A DNA stretch of 64,000 nucleotides from Antennarius striatus (Eukaryota; Chordata; Actinopteri; Lophiiformes; Antennariidae). The stretch lies in contig NC_090781.1 in the NCBI RefSeq assembly GCF_040054535.1, positions 4,346,501-4,410,500 on the forward strand. Reading direction: 5' to 3'. This document shows, piece after piece, positions 22,578-37,400 of the stretch. The notes beneath the pieces are model-generated. The model made no database searches and was not told the origin of the DNA. It was given only the letters and a program-made list of their open reading frames with translations. Position 1 is the first letter of the stretch. Every line of letters begins with the position of its first letter. A program made the translations under genes and the position numbers.

Positions 22578-23175
22578 TCTATACACTCCTTAATCCCGTA
22601 GGGGAAGTAACGTGTGCGCTGAGTTGATGGGGGGAGAGAGAGATAGGTAGTCAGGTGCTGGGGACAGGGCAGGGCAGTGTGAGGGTAGAGTTCAGAGCTG
22701 TGGCAGGGGGCAGAGCAGGGAGGGAGTTGAGCCTCCTGACCGCCTGGTGAAAGAAACTGTCCTTGAGCCTGCTGGTTCTGGCCCGCAGGCTCTGCAGTCT
22801 CCTACCTGATGGCAGCAGGCTGAAAAGGCTGTGAGAGGGGTGGGTGGGATCACCTGCAATGCTGATGGCTTTGCGGGTGAGGCAGGTGTTGTAAATGTCT
22901 GTGATGGACGGGAGAGAGACACCAGTGATTTTCAGCTGCTCTCACTTTTTTGGCCAGCGATGCGGCGTTGCGGTCCCAGGACAGGTCCTCGGAGATGTGC
23001 ACACCCAGGAACTTGGTGCTGATGACCCTTTCCACTGCAGCACCATCGATGGTTAGTGGAGCATGCTGAGTGCGTGTTCTCCTGAAGTCCACAACAATCT
23101 CCTTCGTCTTCTCCACATTCAGATGGAGATTGTTGTCCTTGCACCACATAGCCAGGCGGCTCACCTCATTTCTGA
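22578..23175 (-). mobile_element. L2-type LINE 3' fragment
   Basis: The minus strand reads LAMWCKDNNLHLNVEKTKEI, FLGVHISEDLSWDRN, then after a frameshift SITDIYNTCLTRKAISIAGD and SLLPSGRRLQSLRART. The 3' end is at about 22578 (complement ...cccctacgggattaaggagt). The subfamily differs from the 1-kb and 10.5-kb copies. 5' truncated and frameshifted. Confidence 0.8.
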
Positions 23176-24365
23176 TTTTTAAGTCTAAAAACTAACAAAA
23201 AATCCTCTTGTGTAATAACAATAGCAGACAGGACACTCCAACCAACTTTTCCAGGACTGAAAACAAACTGAGATGTTGAATTATTATTTGTTATTTATTT
23301 CATTTTAAATACATTTAATTCAATAACTACAGTAAAGAGTCAAAGGCTCAGACCTATTCATGGTATATATTTTTGTTATTTCTTGAGGCCTCGATGTGAG
23401 TGAGTTACCCGTAAACACTAAGTACAGTATAAGACCTTTTATGGATATGTTTCAGTTTTCACTTATTAAGCAGTTTCTCCAAAATTTAAAAGGTTGCAAT
23501 TGCAACAATTAATTCATGCAAATTCTGCAAGATCTTGTCTATTTTGTCCTGTCACCACGTCTGGTTTTAGGAACCCAGTGGTTTAGGCGTCCAAGTCACA
23601 CAGAGGCTGCCGCACTTACGTGGTATCCGTAGACATGCGCTGCACTTCTTACGTTAAGCGACAATTTGGCGACACCGTGTGGACAAGGTAAGAACTGCAA
23701 TTTATAGCTTCCCTGTAAAATGTAATTCTGTCGTCAGGATCTCATTTCTTTGAAATTATGTTATATTCACATAATCTAGAACAGGTTTTAATGTGATATC
23801 ACTGTTAATAAGACAAATAATCTACAGAGAACATCAATGAAAGGTGTCTAATGTATGTTACAGCTTTGTATGATAATGAAGACAACCTCTACAGACATAA
23901 AACTTTTGCGGGCCCACATCGTGTTCATTCATTCGTTCATGGTCAATAACCGCTTTTCCCAAAGTAGTGGGTTGCATTTATTGTGTTCAGTTAAATGCAT
24001 AATTTATTTCTATAATAAGGGTAATTCCTACAGGTGTAACTGATTCAGTTTTAAGAGCACAGTATGAAATTAATATTTATACTGTAGATGTAAATTTGCT
24101 TCAAAAGTTAAGTGAGATTAACTAGCAATTATCACAATGGGCACATTGCTGAAAACAACAGAATCCTTACTCAGCCTCTGTCAGCACGCGGTTGAATGGA
24201 GGGGAGGAGATGGGATGTCAGCCTGTGCTGCAGTGTAGTGGGGCCAAGGTGTTGTAATGTTATGATATTAGATAGTGACGCCTTACATTGTAAAAAGGGT
24301 GTACCTTACCCACCATGTGGGCCTCCTGATATTTTCACTTTCACTTTTTATTTTTATTTATGTTA
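23176..24365. other. Intergenic stretch, nothing recognised
   Basis: A short 'ttcattcattcgttcatgg' to 'taaccgcttttcc' piece near 23928-23955 resembles a repeat tail. Otherwise no feature is supported. Confidence 0.4.
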
Positions 24366-24368
24366 TTT

Positions 24369-24628
<260 letters not shown>

Positions 24629-24843
24629 TATCTGTTAACCCAAATTAACTAGTTAACAGTTTTAACTAAGTTATTTGGGTTACTCCTCTGTCAGCGGGAA
24701 GAAAATTAAGCAATGAGATTTTTATTATATTTTTCATATTTGTTTCGTTTTTGAAATTGTATTTTATTGCATCTAATTTTAAAAACACAAATTGGTCTAT
24801 TTTTAACCTTTCAATTTTGTCATGTTCACTAGTTTTGTTACAA

Positions 24844-24996
<153 letters not shown>

Positions 24997-26431
24997 CTGC
25001 TTCAAAGCGGTGACGTATTGTAATTGTCAGCGTTTGTGTGTCCGTCCGTTTGTTTTGTTAGTCTATTCGTCCATCTGTCCATTCGTTAGTTCACAACCAT
25101 TGTAGATAGAAAGATGAAACAAAAAAGACATTTCTCGAGCAGCAAAGCGGATGAAAATTTTGTACACTCCGAAACTGGATAAGATACTTAATTCCTGGAC
25201 TTTGTTTTGCTTTTATTTTTTACCTTTGTATTGTCTATCTTTTTTGTTATTTGTACACAATTGCTCTCTTTAATTTGGATGTGTCTGCCTTTTTTCTGCC
25301 ACTGGGCCTAAAAAAAACTGCATTAATTTCAGACTGAATACCTTTAAATTTACTTTAGAATTGACTTTTCATTCTTTCTCAAAATTAAATTTATCAATGT
25401 GATTTTGATAGGTGCAAAACATGAAAGTGAATAGACCCTTTAATTTAAATTTCTTGTTTATACCAAACACGCCCTGTCCAACCATTAAGCGGGATCCCAC
25501 AAACAAAAATCCCCCTAAAATACTTCTCCTTTCAATACAAGTTTATTTTTATGAGGGTTAATCCTTGGAAGGTTTCCTTATTTTCTCTCTTTTTTTTCTT
25601 TGTTACATATCTATGTAAGCGTTTCTCCTCACACAGAAACTGTCAGGGACTTTGTCCGCACTTAAAACACTTAAATATCAACTCAGGTCATAAAACACAG
25701 CCAATCAGAGCTGCCTCCTGGGACAGAGCTGCCTCCCTTCACCTGTTCCTTTCCAAAATCCACTAAAATGATGTTCTGTCTGCCTTTCAGCCACCTGGAA
25801 GGATTATTTTGAGAAGCACAAGATTTTTTATTTTATTTTTAACTCTTACACTTCACTTAATAACTATGGACTGTAAGAGATTTATGTTTCTTAGAGCTCT
25901 CAATCCTGATCTTTATTCAAGACACAGACAATACATTTATTTTCTTTTAGAGATGACCATTTTGAGATGCGTCGCATGTTTCTTCCAGTGCATTGTACCT
26001 GTCCTTGCTTTGACAGTCAGTGATGTAATTCTTCTTAGTGCCACCTGAATTGGTCAGAGGTATTTACATTATTATAGACCTAATAGAGAGTGATAGATCT
26101 GATATACCTGATATATACCGTCCTTATCTTTTTCACCTGGCACAGACATAAAAGCCCTCACCTCTTAGAGGCAGGAACAAAAAGATTAGACTTTCTGCAG
26201 ATTATTACTCCTCATCATCTCTCTTATCTAGCCCCTTCTAATCATGGAAAAACACCATGTACATGTAGTGCCCTTTCTTAAGTTAATTTTCAATCTGATT
26301 TTAGGGTGATGTACAGCACATACCACTATATATACTGTGAGTTTTTACCCGTTACCGTCTCTTAGATAGTGCAGCATTTATTTCTCTCCGACTCTTCAGT
26401 ACCGTCAACCACCCATCAAAACTCCTGGACC
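24997..26431. other. Upstream region of slc13a2
   Basis: No further exon recognised. The 5' UTR and promoter of slc13a2 presumably lie toward the right end but no diagnostic element was found. Confidence 0.35.
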
Positions 26432-29400
26432 ATGGCTGGATGTCATACATGGCTGTGGAGGTATAGGAATTACATTGTAATAGTCTTGGCACCGCTTTTA
26501 CTTCTGCCTCTGCCGTTGATCATCCCGACCCCGGTAAGAAAAACAGATATGTCTTCCTCTCACTAGATTTTTTAAACAGAATTTAGACCTGCTGAACTAG
26601 TTTGTCTAACCATGAATAAAAGTAAAGGTATAGAATTAATAAATTGTTCTGTAGTGGATGATTCTTTTTTAAACTATTGCAATTTGATTCATATTACATA
26701 AGCATTATGTGAGATGACCACATGAATGATGCTTTAAAGTTGTGTACTTTTCCTATGCAAATATTTTCTATTTATGTATAAGCATAATCATTTTAGCACC
26801 TTTTTTCCCAAATCTTTTACCACAATAAAATAAAATATTTTTTTGAAGAAAACTTACTTGAACTTTGGAGAACATCTACTTATCAGTCACTTCAATTTTA
26901 GCGTTGCCACTATCTTATTCAGCTTAATAATGCATAACTGTTTTGTATCAGATATACATAAATCACCTATAACACCCATTGATCTCCTTATATGGACACA
27001 TAAATGAACAATTAACCCTTCTGAGCAAAATCTGACACATTATCTCCATGTTTTACTACATAGTGGTCTCCAGTAGTAACTGATCCAACAAGCGACAGAT
27101 CAGTCCTTCACTCTGGTTAGAAAAAATAAAATAAAATAAAATAAAAAATATCAACATTGAAATTTGCACATGGCCAATACACAAATGCCACAGATGACCA
27201 ACAAAGCTCTACACATTGTCCAGTTCCAGGAGCAGTAGATGAGGTTTGTCAGTCCTTTAAATCCCCAGACAGGGTTCAGACTGCACAACAGTAGCACTCA
27301 ATTTTTTTTTTTTAATTTAATAATTTTATATACTGTTATAATCCCCGAAGGGAAATTAAGAATTAAGAATGCACACTCTGGTTTTTTTGTTAGTCTTATC
27401 AATCACATGCATGTTAGTGTGTACAGGCCCCGTAATTCACACAACCACACAAGGGGGCCTGTAGGCATGCAAGGGAGGTAGAGTGGCGGGCAGCCCCTTT
27501 TTGTGGAGCGCCCAAATGAGCAGCTTGTGAGGGGGGACGGCGCCTCGCTCAAGGGCGCCTCGCTCAAGGGTGCCTCGGCAGTGCTCCGGAGGTGAGCTGA
27601 CAACTCCCACTGTCAGCTCACCTCCGGGTGTCATCTTTGGGCGGGAGCGGGAATCGAACCGCCGATCGCAGAACATTGGACGACCCGCTCTGCCGCCCGC
27701 TTTACCACTGAGCCACTGCCTCCCCTTTTCACCAGTTTTATTGGAAATGTCCATTTCACAACAGCTGGTAGATAGTGAGACAGTGTGTCAGCATAGAATG
27801 TGTCAGCTATTAAAATGGAGTCCTGTCATCGCTAACTTGGTTACTTTTTATTGCACCTCAACATATATTGAACTTATATAAGACGTGTTTTGCTACTAGT
27901 AAGATAACTGCTACCACAAAGGGATCACCGGTAGAACGCTGTGCTAAGGTCACACCACCCTTACTGAAGATGTAATAAAACTGTGGTCAGAAGAGAAGGG
28001 TCATTTGAGTAGAATACGTCGTGACTTGTTTTTGGACAGACATGTTTAAATCATGATGAAGGATGAAAGTGAATAAAAAGGTCTTACACCCACTGAACTA
28101 CACAAAACAGTTCTGGGTAGGTTACATTCACATAAATAACTTATTAACTATATCTATTTTATATAGGTTTTGAATCACATTTATTCCTTTCCTATCTTTC
28201 ACTTATTCCAAATTAAACTTCTGTAGTTCACAAAGTACATTTGCACATTGTTTTTAGCACCGTTTCCATGGCAACGTCCAGGCCAGGCCTAAGTCAGGGA
28301 CTCTTTCCACTCAGTAGTCTTTGACTTTATCAGGACTTGAGCAGCAGGATCCTGTTCAGAGGCTCAAACCAAAGATCACAATCTCTCTTTTCTCTCAGCT
28401 GACCACAGTGAATTAGTAGTCAACAATAATAAAGAGGAGCATGTGATGGTTATTGGTTCTTTATCAACTATTTGTTTTTGTATAAGGTGATAAAGTTTTT
28501 TACACAGAGTATGTATTGATTAATATTAGTATATATTAACAGAGTCCATAAACGGACATTGGACAATGTGTAAACTATGAAATGAATCACATACAAATAT
28601 ACATTTTCTTCATCATTTGACTTTGCCTTACTGTTAAGCATCACTAATGATTAGAAATTGTAACATATGTACTACTTTTGTGTAAAATAGTCTTGTCTAT
28701 CAGCTTCCAAAACTATAAAAGTTGTGTAAAGTTTAATTACTGTCGGGAATTTTTTAGCAGTATGTCTTGTTATTCTCGTTACTGACCTGACAGTAGGTTT
28801 GCCAAGTTAAAGAGGTTTCTGGTATATTAAAGGTTTACTTACAGTTTTTCCACATGTGTCACATACATGTGTCGAGTACAAACAATCATTGTTAGGCACG
28901 TGTAACATGTGTCGTATTAAACAACATTGTTCTTGTTTGACATTACAGCAGGCAAAATGTGGCTATGCAATAATCCTAATGGCACTGTACTGGTGTACGG
29001 AGTGTATCCCCCTGGCTGTGACAGCCCTGCTGCCGGTCATTCTCTTCCCCATGATGGGAGTCATGGAATCAGGGGAGGTAATTCCAAATATATATATGAA
29101 TTGGTGACCTATATGAAATAGGATGAGTTTTGTTATCTGCTTTTTTTTAATGATCAATGCATATTTTTCTTTACATTTTCTTACCCGGTCCAGGTTTGTA
29201 TCCAGTACCTGAAAGACTCCAACATGCTTTTTATTGGGGGGTTGCTTGTGGCCATCGCCGTTGAGCACTGGAACCTGCACAGGAGGATCGCACTTCAGGT
29301 TCTGCTCGTTGTGGGGGTGAAACCTTCTCTGTAAGATACTTACACACACATTAATGTACTTATGTGGACACACACGGATCATGACCCTCTAATTTTTATC

Positions 29401-32400
29401 AAATTAATTTTCTCGCATCTTTTCCAGGCTCATGATTGGTTTCATGAGCACCACAGCCTTTCTCTCGATGTGGATCAGTAATACCGCCTCGACAGCCATG
29501 ATGCTGCCCATCGCCAACGCTGTGCTGCAGCAGCTGTGCGACACGGAGGCGAATGCCGAGCAAAGGGATTATGACCCGACTGCTGCAAAGGATGGCCAGG
29601 AGAACCAGGCTTTCGAGATGAGTGACACCACAGAAGTATATCATAAGAAGATTTATCTAAATGACAGCAGTATCAACATAGGTGTGTGTGTATGTGTGTC
29701 TGTGTGCATGCATGTTTGAAAGAAAAAAAATATCAGTTACCTTTTTCCTTTTTTGATTTACTGTTGGTCTATGATGTTTTGCAGATGCAGATAAAGATGA
29801 GAACAGCAAAACCCCGGTACAAAATAACGTCACCTCTGGTAAATGAATGTCTGCATTATAAGTTGATATAAGATGATTTTGGTTAGCTTATCTGATATAT
29901 AAGCTTTTGCAAGCCTCACTGAAGACCTGTCATACCAAGCATTCATAGAACTCTTAAAATCCAATGAAATATTTTTTGTAACTAGGTTAAATAATAATAA
30001 AACCTACCAAAACCTACACTGAAACCCAAATAGAGAGAGTATAACTTTATTTATCTCTTAAGGAGGTTCCGTCAGGGAAATTCATTTCTCCTTTGCACAC
30101 AGCACAGGAAGTACACAAAACACAGAAAAAGCACACAGAAAGCACCAGCACATAGAAAGTAGTACAACACCAAATAGAAAGATTAATAAATAACCCACCA
30201 AGAATATACAAATAGAAAATCATAAATAAGTATAGAAATAAAATGAATAGTATAGTAAAAAACAGTAATCATATTCAAATCACAAGCTAGATGTTTCTTG
30301 TTCTTCGTGTCAACATGTCTTTTCAAATGCTGAAGGTGTGAGATGTGTCCCTCTGGAGAATTGTGACAGGAGCCCAGAGGCAGAACTCCGTAGACTGATG
30401 AGAGAGCAGAAATACACAAAACTGATGAAAGGCATGAGTCTGAGTGTCTGTTATGCTGCCAGCATTGGTGGGACAGCAACCCTCACTGGAACCACACCCA
30501 ACGTCATTATGAAAGGCCAGATTGATGAGTACGACATGACACTTGGATATTTACTAATCTCACTGGACAGTTCAGCCAAAAGTTTGACTTCTGATAAAGG
30601 ATGACAGTAACTGTAACTATGTGTAATGTTTTTTGTTTTTTTTGTTTTTTTTTTTTAATCAACAGACTCTTTCCAAATAATGGAGGCATAATCAATTTTG
30701 CAAGCTGGTTTGGCTTTGCGTTTCCCAACATGGTTCTCATGCTCGCCCTGTCTTGGCTGTGGCTGCAGTTTATGTTTTTGGGTTTCAAGTGAGTCTGTAG
30801 TTGCTCTCTATTATAATTTTATTGTGACACATACAGAATCAGCTTCATGAATACAAGATTAAATTAAATTGCGCATTATTGTGGTTTCCAGTTTTAAGGA
30901 GTCTTTTGGATGTGGTGCTCAGAAACATAGTGACAAGGAGGGATATAAGGTAATCCAAGACGAGCACAGAAAGTTGGGCAGGATGAGCTTCGCTGAGGGC
31001 TGTGTGCTGGTTATCTTCTTCTTGCTGGTTCTTCTGTGGTTCACCAGGGAGCCTGGGTTCATACCCGGCTGGGCAACTGTGCTCTTCAACAAAGACAAAA
31101 CGTGAGTATAGAGAGCTGCTCTCATACTCATACTCAGTGAAAGTGATGATGAGTGAACAGTTGACTGGGGCATACTGTAGACGGTAAATAAATAAGGAGG
31201 AGTTTGTTGTTTATTTGTGTGTATAAAGCATGGGATTTTCAAGATAATTAATCTTTGAATTTGTCAGGTTGATGCAGGTAGCTCGGTACAAAACAACATT
31301 TTCTGTGCTGTCTCAACAGGTACGTCACGGATGGCACAGTGGCCATATTAATGTCAGGACTCTTCTTCTGCATCCCGTCTAACTTACCAGGATTTTTTTT
31401 AATGTCAAGAGATGGTAGGTCAACTGCCACGTGATTATTTATCATTATTTGTTATCTGAATAAAAAGTTTGTGTTCAATAAATATGTATTCAATGAATGA
31501 AATACATTTCAATTACCCCAAAAAACGGAAAACAATATCACTCAATGTCATAACATAGATGCTTCATAGTAAAAAAATCATAATCAACACAATGTTTTCA
31601 TTGAGTACTGCTTTCTCAGAAATACACAAGCTTGTGATGTGATGATTGAACAAACAATATTTTAAGCACAGCGGAGAGAGATGAGTTGGGCGAAAGAATT
31701 TCCTGCAATATATAAGCGGAAAATCAAACAGAGAAATAAAGCAAAAAAATAAATAAATTCAAAACTAAACCTAACTGTGGTGACATCAGGGGTGTTCGTT
31801 TTCCGTTTTATCTCCTTCACTGTTTGCTACAGGTTGTGGCAGGTTTGCCCCATGAAAATACAGTAGGAGAGCAGTTTTAATATCACGCCTGTCCTCTCTA
31901 TCTGTGTATGTAACTGACACAGAGTCAATAACTTTTACTATCCTTGACAAATAATCTTGCTGATTCAGTGCTTTCTAATAGACCTTATCCCGACTTCTTC
32001 CTGACTTGAATCCTGATACTGTCAAGGTCAGCGAGAACAACAGTTCATGCTGCACCAAATACAGCCAAACCGATATTATATCAATGATTTTTTTTTTTTT
32101 GCCCTCGGTAACTTAAGTTAGGCATGTCCTGCTCCTGAACAGGTCTTTCATGGCTCGTCAAAATGTAGCAGCATGTTTTGTACACTGACTCGTGACACAC
32201 TCCCACTTTAAAAGCTTTAACACAGACTCCGAGGTGCCAAATCCCTCTCATATTGGAGGAAACAAAATCTGGTTTGAAAGTACGAATCCAGTTACAACAT
32301 CGCATTTTGATGATCATTTAATGGTGTACCTGTTTGTCACATTTTCTCTTATCTTTGTGGAGTGTATTTATGGTCACGGCATCTTATCTTTAGATAATAG

Positions 32401-33851
32401 AAGCTCTGTTTTTTTTTTTTATGACTGTCCAAACTAGTAGGTGAATATTAACTATTATCTGCTTTCATCTTTTTCCTCCTCCTTCTGTAGGGGCCCCCAC
32501 TCAAGCACCTACACCCCTGCTTACTTGGGACGTCGTCCATGAAAAGATGCCTTGGAACATCCTTTTGCTTTTGGGAGGAGGCTTTGCACTGGCCCATGGA
32601 AGTGAGGTAATGCAACTGATCATCTAATCTTCATTCTTCTGCAGGTGATCCTCTCTTTGGATGTCTTGATGATCATGATTGTTCTTGATCAAAGAAATCA
32701 GGACTTTCTCTGTGGCTGGGAGAAAGTCTCATACCACTGCAGAGTATCCCTCCTTTTGCCATCTCCATCCTGCTGTGTCTGCTGGTGGCCATGTTCACTG
32801 AATGCTCCAGCAACACCGCCACCACCACTCTCTTCCTGCCAATCCTGGCCTCCATGGTAAGACATAACATATCACTCAATTTCTAAATGTTTCTTTTTGT
32901 CTATGGTACACGCAAATGAGACACATGTCAGTCTCGAGCTTTAGAGATGTTGTTAGGATAATTGTTTCCGACTACTTCCAGTCATTGTGTCAAGCTAGGG
33001 TGTTATTTGCAAAATGAAACCATAGATAATTGCTTGATAATAAATCACTTATAAAAACAAGATCCAAAGCATTGATATCAGAGAAGAAGAAACAATTTCA
33101 TTAATCCCTCAGGGGGGGAATTCAGTCAATTGCATTGTTAAAACTGTCCACAGCAGGCCTTCACTACGGGGCCTCTCCAGATGTACGTTTGCCTGGTTAG
33201 CATGCGTAACTCTCGCTTAATTTATTAACACCCAGGCCACTGCCATTGAGGTACACCCACTGTACGTCATGTTCCCCTGCACCATCGCAGCCTCACTGGC
33301 CTTCATGCTACCTGTAGCTACTCCACCCAACGCCATCGCCTTCTCCTATGGCAACCTCAAAGTCATGGACATGGTAAGACCTTTGATGGAGATCTATAGG
33401 CGAATGTCTTGCCATGCACCCAGTGTTTTGTATAAAGACTCATATCCAATTTTAGATAAGCAGCTTATATTAATCCTTATATCTCATCATTATTATCTAT
33501 TTGCACACATGCAATATCCTGAATAATAAATAGATTATTACTAAACTCATGGAGACAGAGCAGCAAATGCGATATAGACATGCTCAGAATTTCAACAATG
33601 TGGTGTTAAAAAATTAGTAATATTATTAGTTTGCTATATAAGGACTGATAAAACTGTATGGCATTGGATCAGATTCCAAATCTGATTTTATACATGTTGA
33701 TTATTTTTTCTGCTTATTTCAGGCCAAAGCTGGATTCATCCTGAACTTTCTAGGAGTCATAACCATCAACATCGCCATTAACACATGGGGTGTGGCCATG
33801 TTCCAGCTAAATACCTTTCCCAGTTGGGCTAATGTCACTGAAAGCCCATGA
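26432..33851 (+). CDS. slc13a2: Na+/dicarboxylate cotransporter (SLC13A2/NaDC1-like)
   Basis: Thirteen coding exons: 26432-26533, 28949-29077, 29194-29330, 29428-29681, 29785-29838, 30336-30528, 30666-30788, 30892-31101, 31320-31414, 32491-32606, 32695-32856, 33236-33373 and 33723-33851. Phases join to give 613 aa; human NaDC1 is 592. The family couples uptake of succinate, citrate and related Krebs-cycle acids to sodium at the plasma membrane. Seen: N-terminal hydrophobic helix ([13 protein letters not shown]), [12 protein letters not shown], first SNT motif [13 protein letters not shown], a variable loop in exons 4-6, [43 protein letters not shown], second SNT motif [36 protein letters not shown], and a sequon (NVT) before the stop. 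Choice of SLC13A2 over A3 or A5 rests on recalled similarity and on lying between slc46a1 and foxn1. The exon 6 acceptor has a poor pyrimidine tract. Confidence 0.93.
27330..27732 (-). mobile_element. tRNA-derived SINE with hairpin body and L2-like tail (slc13a2 intron 1)
   Basis: The minus strand starts with a tRNA-like head near 27730 (box A TGGCTCAGTGG, box B GGTTCGATTCC), then a body with a 17-bp inverted repeat (27586-27602 and 27611-27627, 8-nt loop), 'gcctgtaggcatgc', and an L2-like end (complement aatttcccttcggggattat). A relative lies at 53536-53908. Confidence 0.75.
27733..28948. other. slc13a2 intron 1, right part
   Basis: AT-rich intron sequence with no recognisable element. Confidence 0.45.
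30040..30150 (-). repeat. LINE/SINE 3' tail remnant (slc13a2 intron 5)
   Basis: 'ctttatttatctcttaagga' to 'gggaaattcatttctccttt' resembles L2-type tails in reverse orientation. Confidence 0.4.
33085..33180 (-). repeat. LINE 3' tail remnant (slc13a2 intron 11)
   Basis: 'caatttcattaatccctcag' followed by 'ggggaattcag' is a decayed L2-type tail, reverse orientation. Confidence 0.4.
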
Positions 33852-34440
33852 AAATGAGCTCAGAAAAGCGGAGACAGGGATAGACAGTGGGAGAGGGGAA
33901 TTATCTGTTTATTTATCCACATTGTACCACTGGAGGATTGGAGTGGCAGGTGACTTCACATTTTTATTTAAATATGAATGAACCAGCCTGATGTGCGTCA
34001 GACGCTGTCCTTGATTTCCAGCAGCAGGACCTTCAATGCAGGTTTCAATATTTTTCTCGCTATGAAGACGACATGTTCTTCACAATCCCGCTGGACATGC
34101 TGACTGGATTCCCTTCTAAGTCTTGTATATTTATATAAATTTTTTAACCAATCATATCAGCTCAGCAGTAACAGGTCTTTTTCACGTACAAGACATTTAC
34201 TTGACTATTGGTGTGGTAACAGAGTGTTAATGGAGGCAGATGACATTCTGGATTGTTGAGAAGCACAGTGTAAGATTATATATGGAGCTCTCATACCAGC
34301 TGTAATAAACAGTGTATCCTAATGTGATACATGTTTACACAACATAAAGATATCTCTAAGGTTGTTTTTACATCATACTGATATTTCATTTTATACTATT
34401 TTATGAAAATAAAATTATGGTATGTAAATAAATATGATAT
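33852..34440 (+). other. slc13a2: slc13a2 3' untranslated region (probable)
   Basis: Follows the TGA at 33849-33851. AATAAA occurs at about 34304 (ctgtaataaacag), with further AATAAA-type words near 34408 and 34430, any of which could direct polyadenylation. Confidence 0.5.
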
Positions 34441-37400
34441 ACTGTATGGTCAGAAGCGTAATCATGATCCTCAGACTGGACAGAATCAAAGTGATAATTA
34501 TGCCCACTGTGTTGCATATAGTTTGAATGCAGAAGCAGTTCCTGAGTGAATATTCAGCTTACAAGAAAATATGTATTTTGAATAGTGATGCTGCAGTAAT
34601 TTCTGAGTGAGTTAAATTTGATGGTAGAATCAAATCCCATTGTCATCCATTGGATTAGGACCACTGGGTCCAAAGTTGATTCAAGTAGAGTCAAGGGGAA
34701 AGAAGGCTAAGCCCTTTAAAGGGTCAAAGTGGGGGAAAGGCAAAATGATTGAAGGTAAGGAAAATCAATTTTCAGGACACAGATTGAAAACATTTCAATA
34801 AATTCATTGGCAGGAGTCCTTGTGTCTGCGTGAAGGCCGGGAGCAAAAGGGATTTTCAAATATAACTGTGTATCTCTACTGTACACAGAGGTCAAAGGTG
34901 TGAGCAGTTATAAAATCCAAAACATTTCGTTTAATCTAGTGGCCATTCTTCCAGTTGACTGGAGCACTGCATTGTTTAAAGGGAAAGCCAATGCTCAGTA
35001 AAAGTGTTTCTCATGCCAATGGAAGTTAATGGAGGTGTGATGGATATCAGCTATCAGAGGTAAGGCGACATCTTAAGTTATGTCACGCATCTTTCTTCTT
35101 ATTTTAATTACTTCGGTTCGTTTCCAACCCCAACACAATTATCTCTGTCCCAGTGCACCATATACCTTTTAAACGGATCGTAACAAGCAGTGTAACAATG
35201 CTGCAGTGTGTCTTCTGTTTAAAAGCTCCAGTTGATTAGAGTATAGGGCTGGGGCTTTTAGCTTTAAGGACCTTCATGTATGATGAATACCAATCATCTC
35301 ATCCTCACTGGAAATTGTTACAACCTGTTCTTTGCATTTTCGACTTGTATATATGGGACCTGATTTGGTGATGAAATGTAACATTAAACATGACAAGCAC
35401 AGTCATTTTTGGAACAGCTGTACATTTTATTATGACCTGTCCCTTGGACAAAAATTGATGAATTCACATAACCTCACTCAGTGTCAAAAAGTGAAGCCAG
35501 TGATAGATCATGCTGCCTCAGGGACAAGTTTTTAAAAGACACTCATAAATCATTGTCTCTGATGACATAAAATATGGAACAAGGATTTTATTTTACTGTC
35601 TTTTCAATGCTCTGTATAAATAAAAAGTGAATTAGTCCTAATGTACCCTGTAGAATAAAACATAAATTCTCCTGTGTTCATCACCCTGCAGATTTCTCTT
35701 TTGCTAAATGTCTGGAGAGAAGTGGAGTGTTGTTCTAACTGTGAGATCACCGAGGTGAATTATCAAGGTTAAGATATATGATGACTTCATCATAATTGGT
35801 GTGACTCCACATGAGACCTTCATTCCATTTCATCACTTAAACTGGCTGTTGATTCCCAATTTGGTGCGGTGACGCACTGCCGATGCGTCCGGGGTGTACC
35901 CCGTCTCTGGCCTGTGACCAGCAGACCCGTGACCCACAGAGCAGAAAAAAAGCCAGAGGAAGAAGAAGAGATTGTGATCTTTTTGTCTTCAACAAAGTAC
36001 TTGGATGGAAGGAAGATTCCCTGTTGCTCTCTCTATTTCTACCACAATAACTGGTCAAAGCAGAAACCTGCCCGCCTTGAGTTGGGATCTGGTTAAGGTT
36101 TCTGTCTGTTAAAGGTGCGTGATTCCTCTCCAGCTGTCATTATGGGCTTGCTCATGGGGGATTGCTGGGTCTCTATAGAATAAAGAGTCAGCCTTACTCT
36201 TCTTGGAAAGTACCTGGAGGGCCTGGTGCATCCTGTATTGTACAAATAAATAATTTTGACATGACCAGCCGCTGAGATCAATATAGCAGGGTTTTCTTTA
36301 TAGATATTGGATGCTTTCAGAATTGTCATATCTATTGGTCACACTTTCATTTATGATCAAGCAACCTGATATCCAGAATTTTTTGTCCAAGATTCTGGAG
36401 TCTTGAGTTGAGTTCAAGGTTGTAAAAATTCACATCAGTGCTTTTAAAGCTTAGTTTAAAGCTCTTGTGAAGACATGATATTGTATTTACATAGTTGGGC
36501 AAATATTTCTCGAAAGACAATGTCACTTTCTCTAAAATGCCCCACGCATTCTCTCCATCCTCCTGTGGAGCTCCATCTTGGCAGAAAGAGCCGTCAGCAG
36601 TAGCTTCACCCTGAGTTTATTCAGTCTGTAACCAAGCATGTACCCCTCTCTCTATCAATCTCTCACCGTCTTGATAAGGTCAGAGTTTCTTCAAATATAG
36701 CTGTGAGCTAAGGTTAGCACTGTTTTCCTGGTTCATTGGGAGGATAGGATAGGAATCTACCTGTATTAACATACCTTTACTCCCTCTCCCTCCACTATGT
36801 TCTGCTTTATTTCCCTTCCTCTCTTTAATCCTTGAACCTAATGCTGTAACTGTAGCTTTCATAGAAGAACCTAAATTTAAGCTCCCTAGGAATATGCTCA
36901 AAAACGATGCCCTGAAGGAGCATCTTAAAAGGTTTTAAAGGGGATTTTGACTCCTGTAGAGAAGACAACAGCCTGTATAGCGGATATGTCTGTGAGTTAT
37001 GACATAGGATTTTACGTTAGAATCAGAAACAGAAACTTCCAGATTGACTGCTTATGTTTGTTTGTTTGTTTTCTTCCATGTATTAAATGCACAAATGAAC
37101 CTTACTGTTTACATGTACATGTTTGTTTCAACAGCAGTTGAAATGAGGTACAGCATATTAAATTCAGCCTGTGACAGTCTTTGCCATAGGCGAGCTGACT
37201 GTTATTAGTAGTGTATCTTATGTCCCATTCAGACAAGTAACCATTCAGTCAGGTAAAGCAGACTTATGGAAGGAAGAGAGCCCTGCCAGCTGCCAGTGAC
37301 TGCACCAGTTGATCTTTTGGAACCTGTTGCGGCAGGTTTGTCTTTCTGTATAACATCTTCCTGGGCTAGCCTGGACGAGTGCCAAAGACACGCACACATG

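Noticed and set aside
28856-29107. Start of slc13a2 at a codon near 28856
   Set aside because: The frame there is the open upstream extension of exon 2. The true N-terminus is exon 1 at 26432, which supplies the first hydrophobic helix and joins in phase 0.
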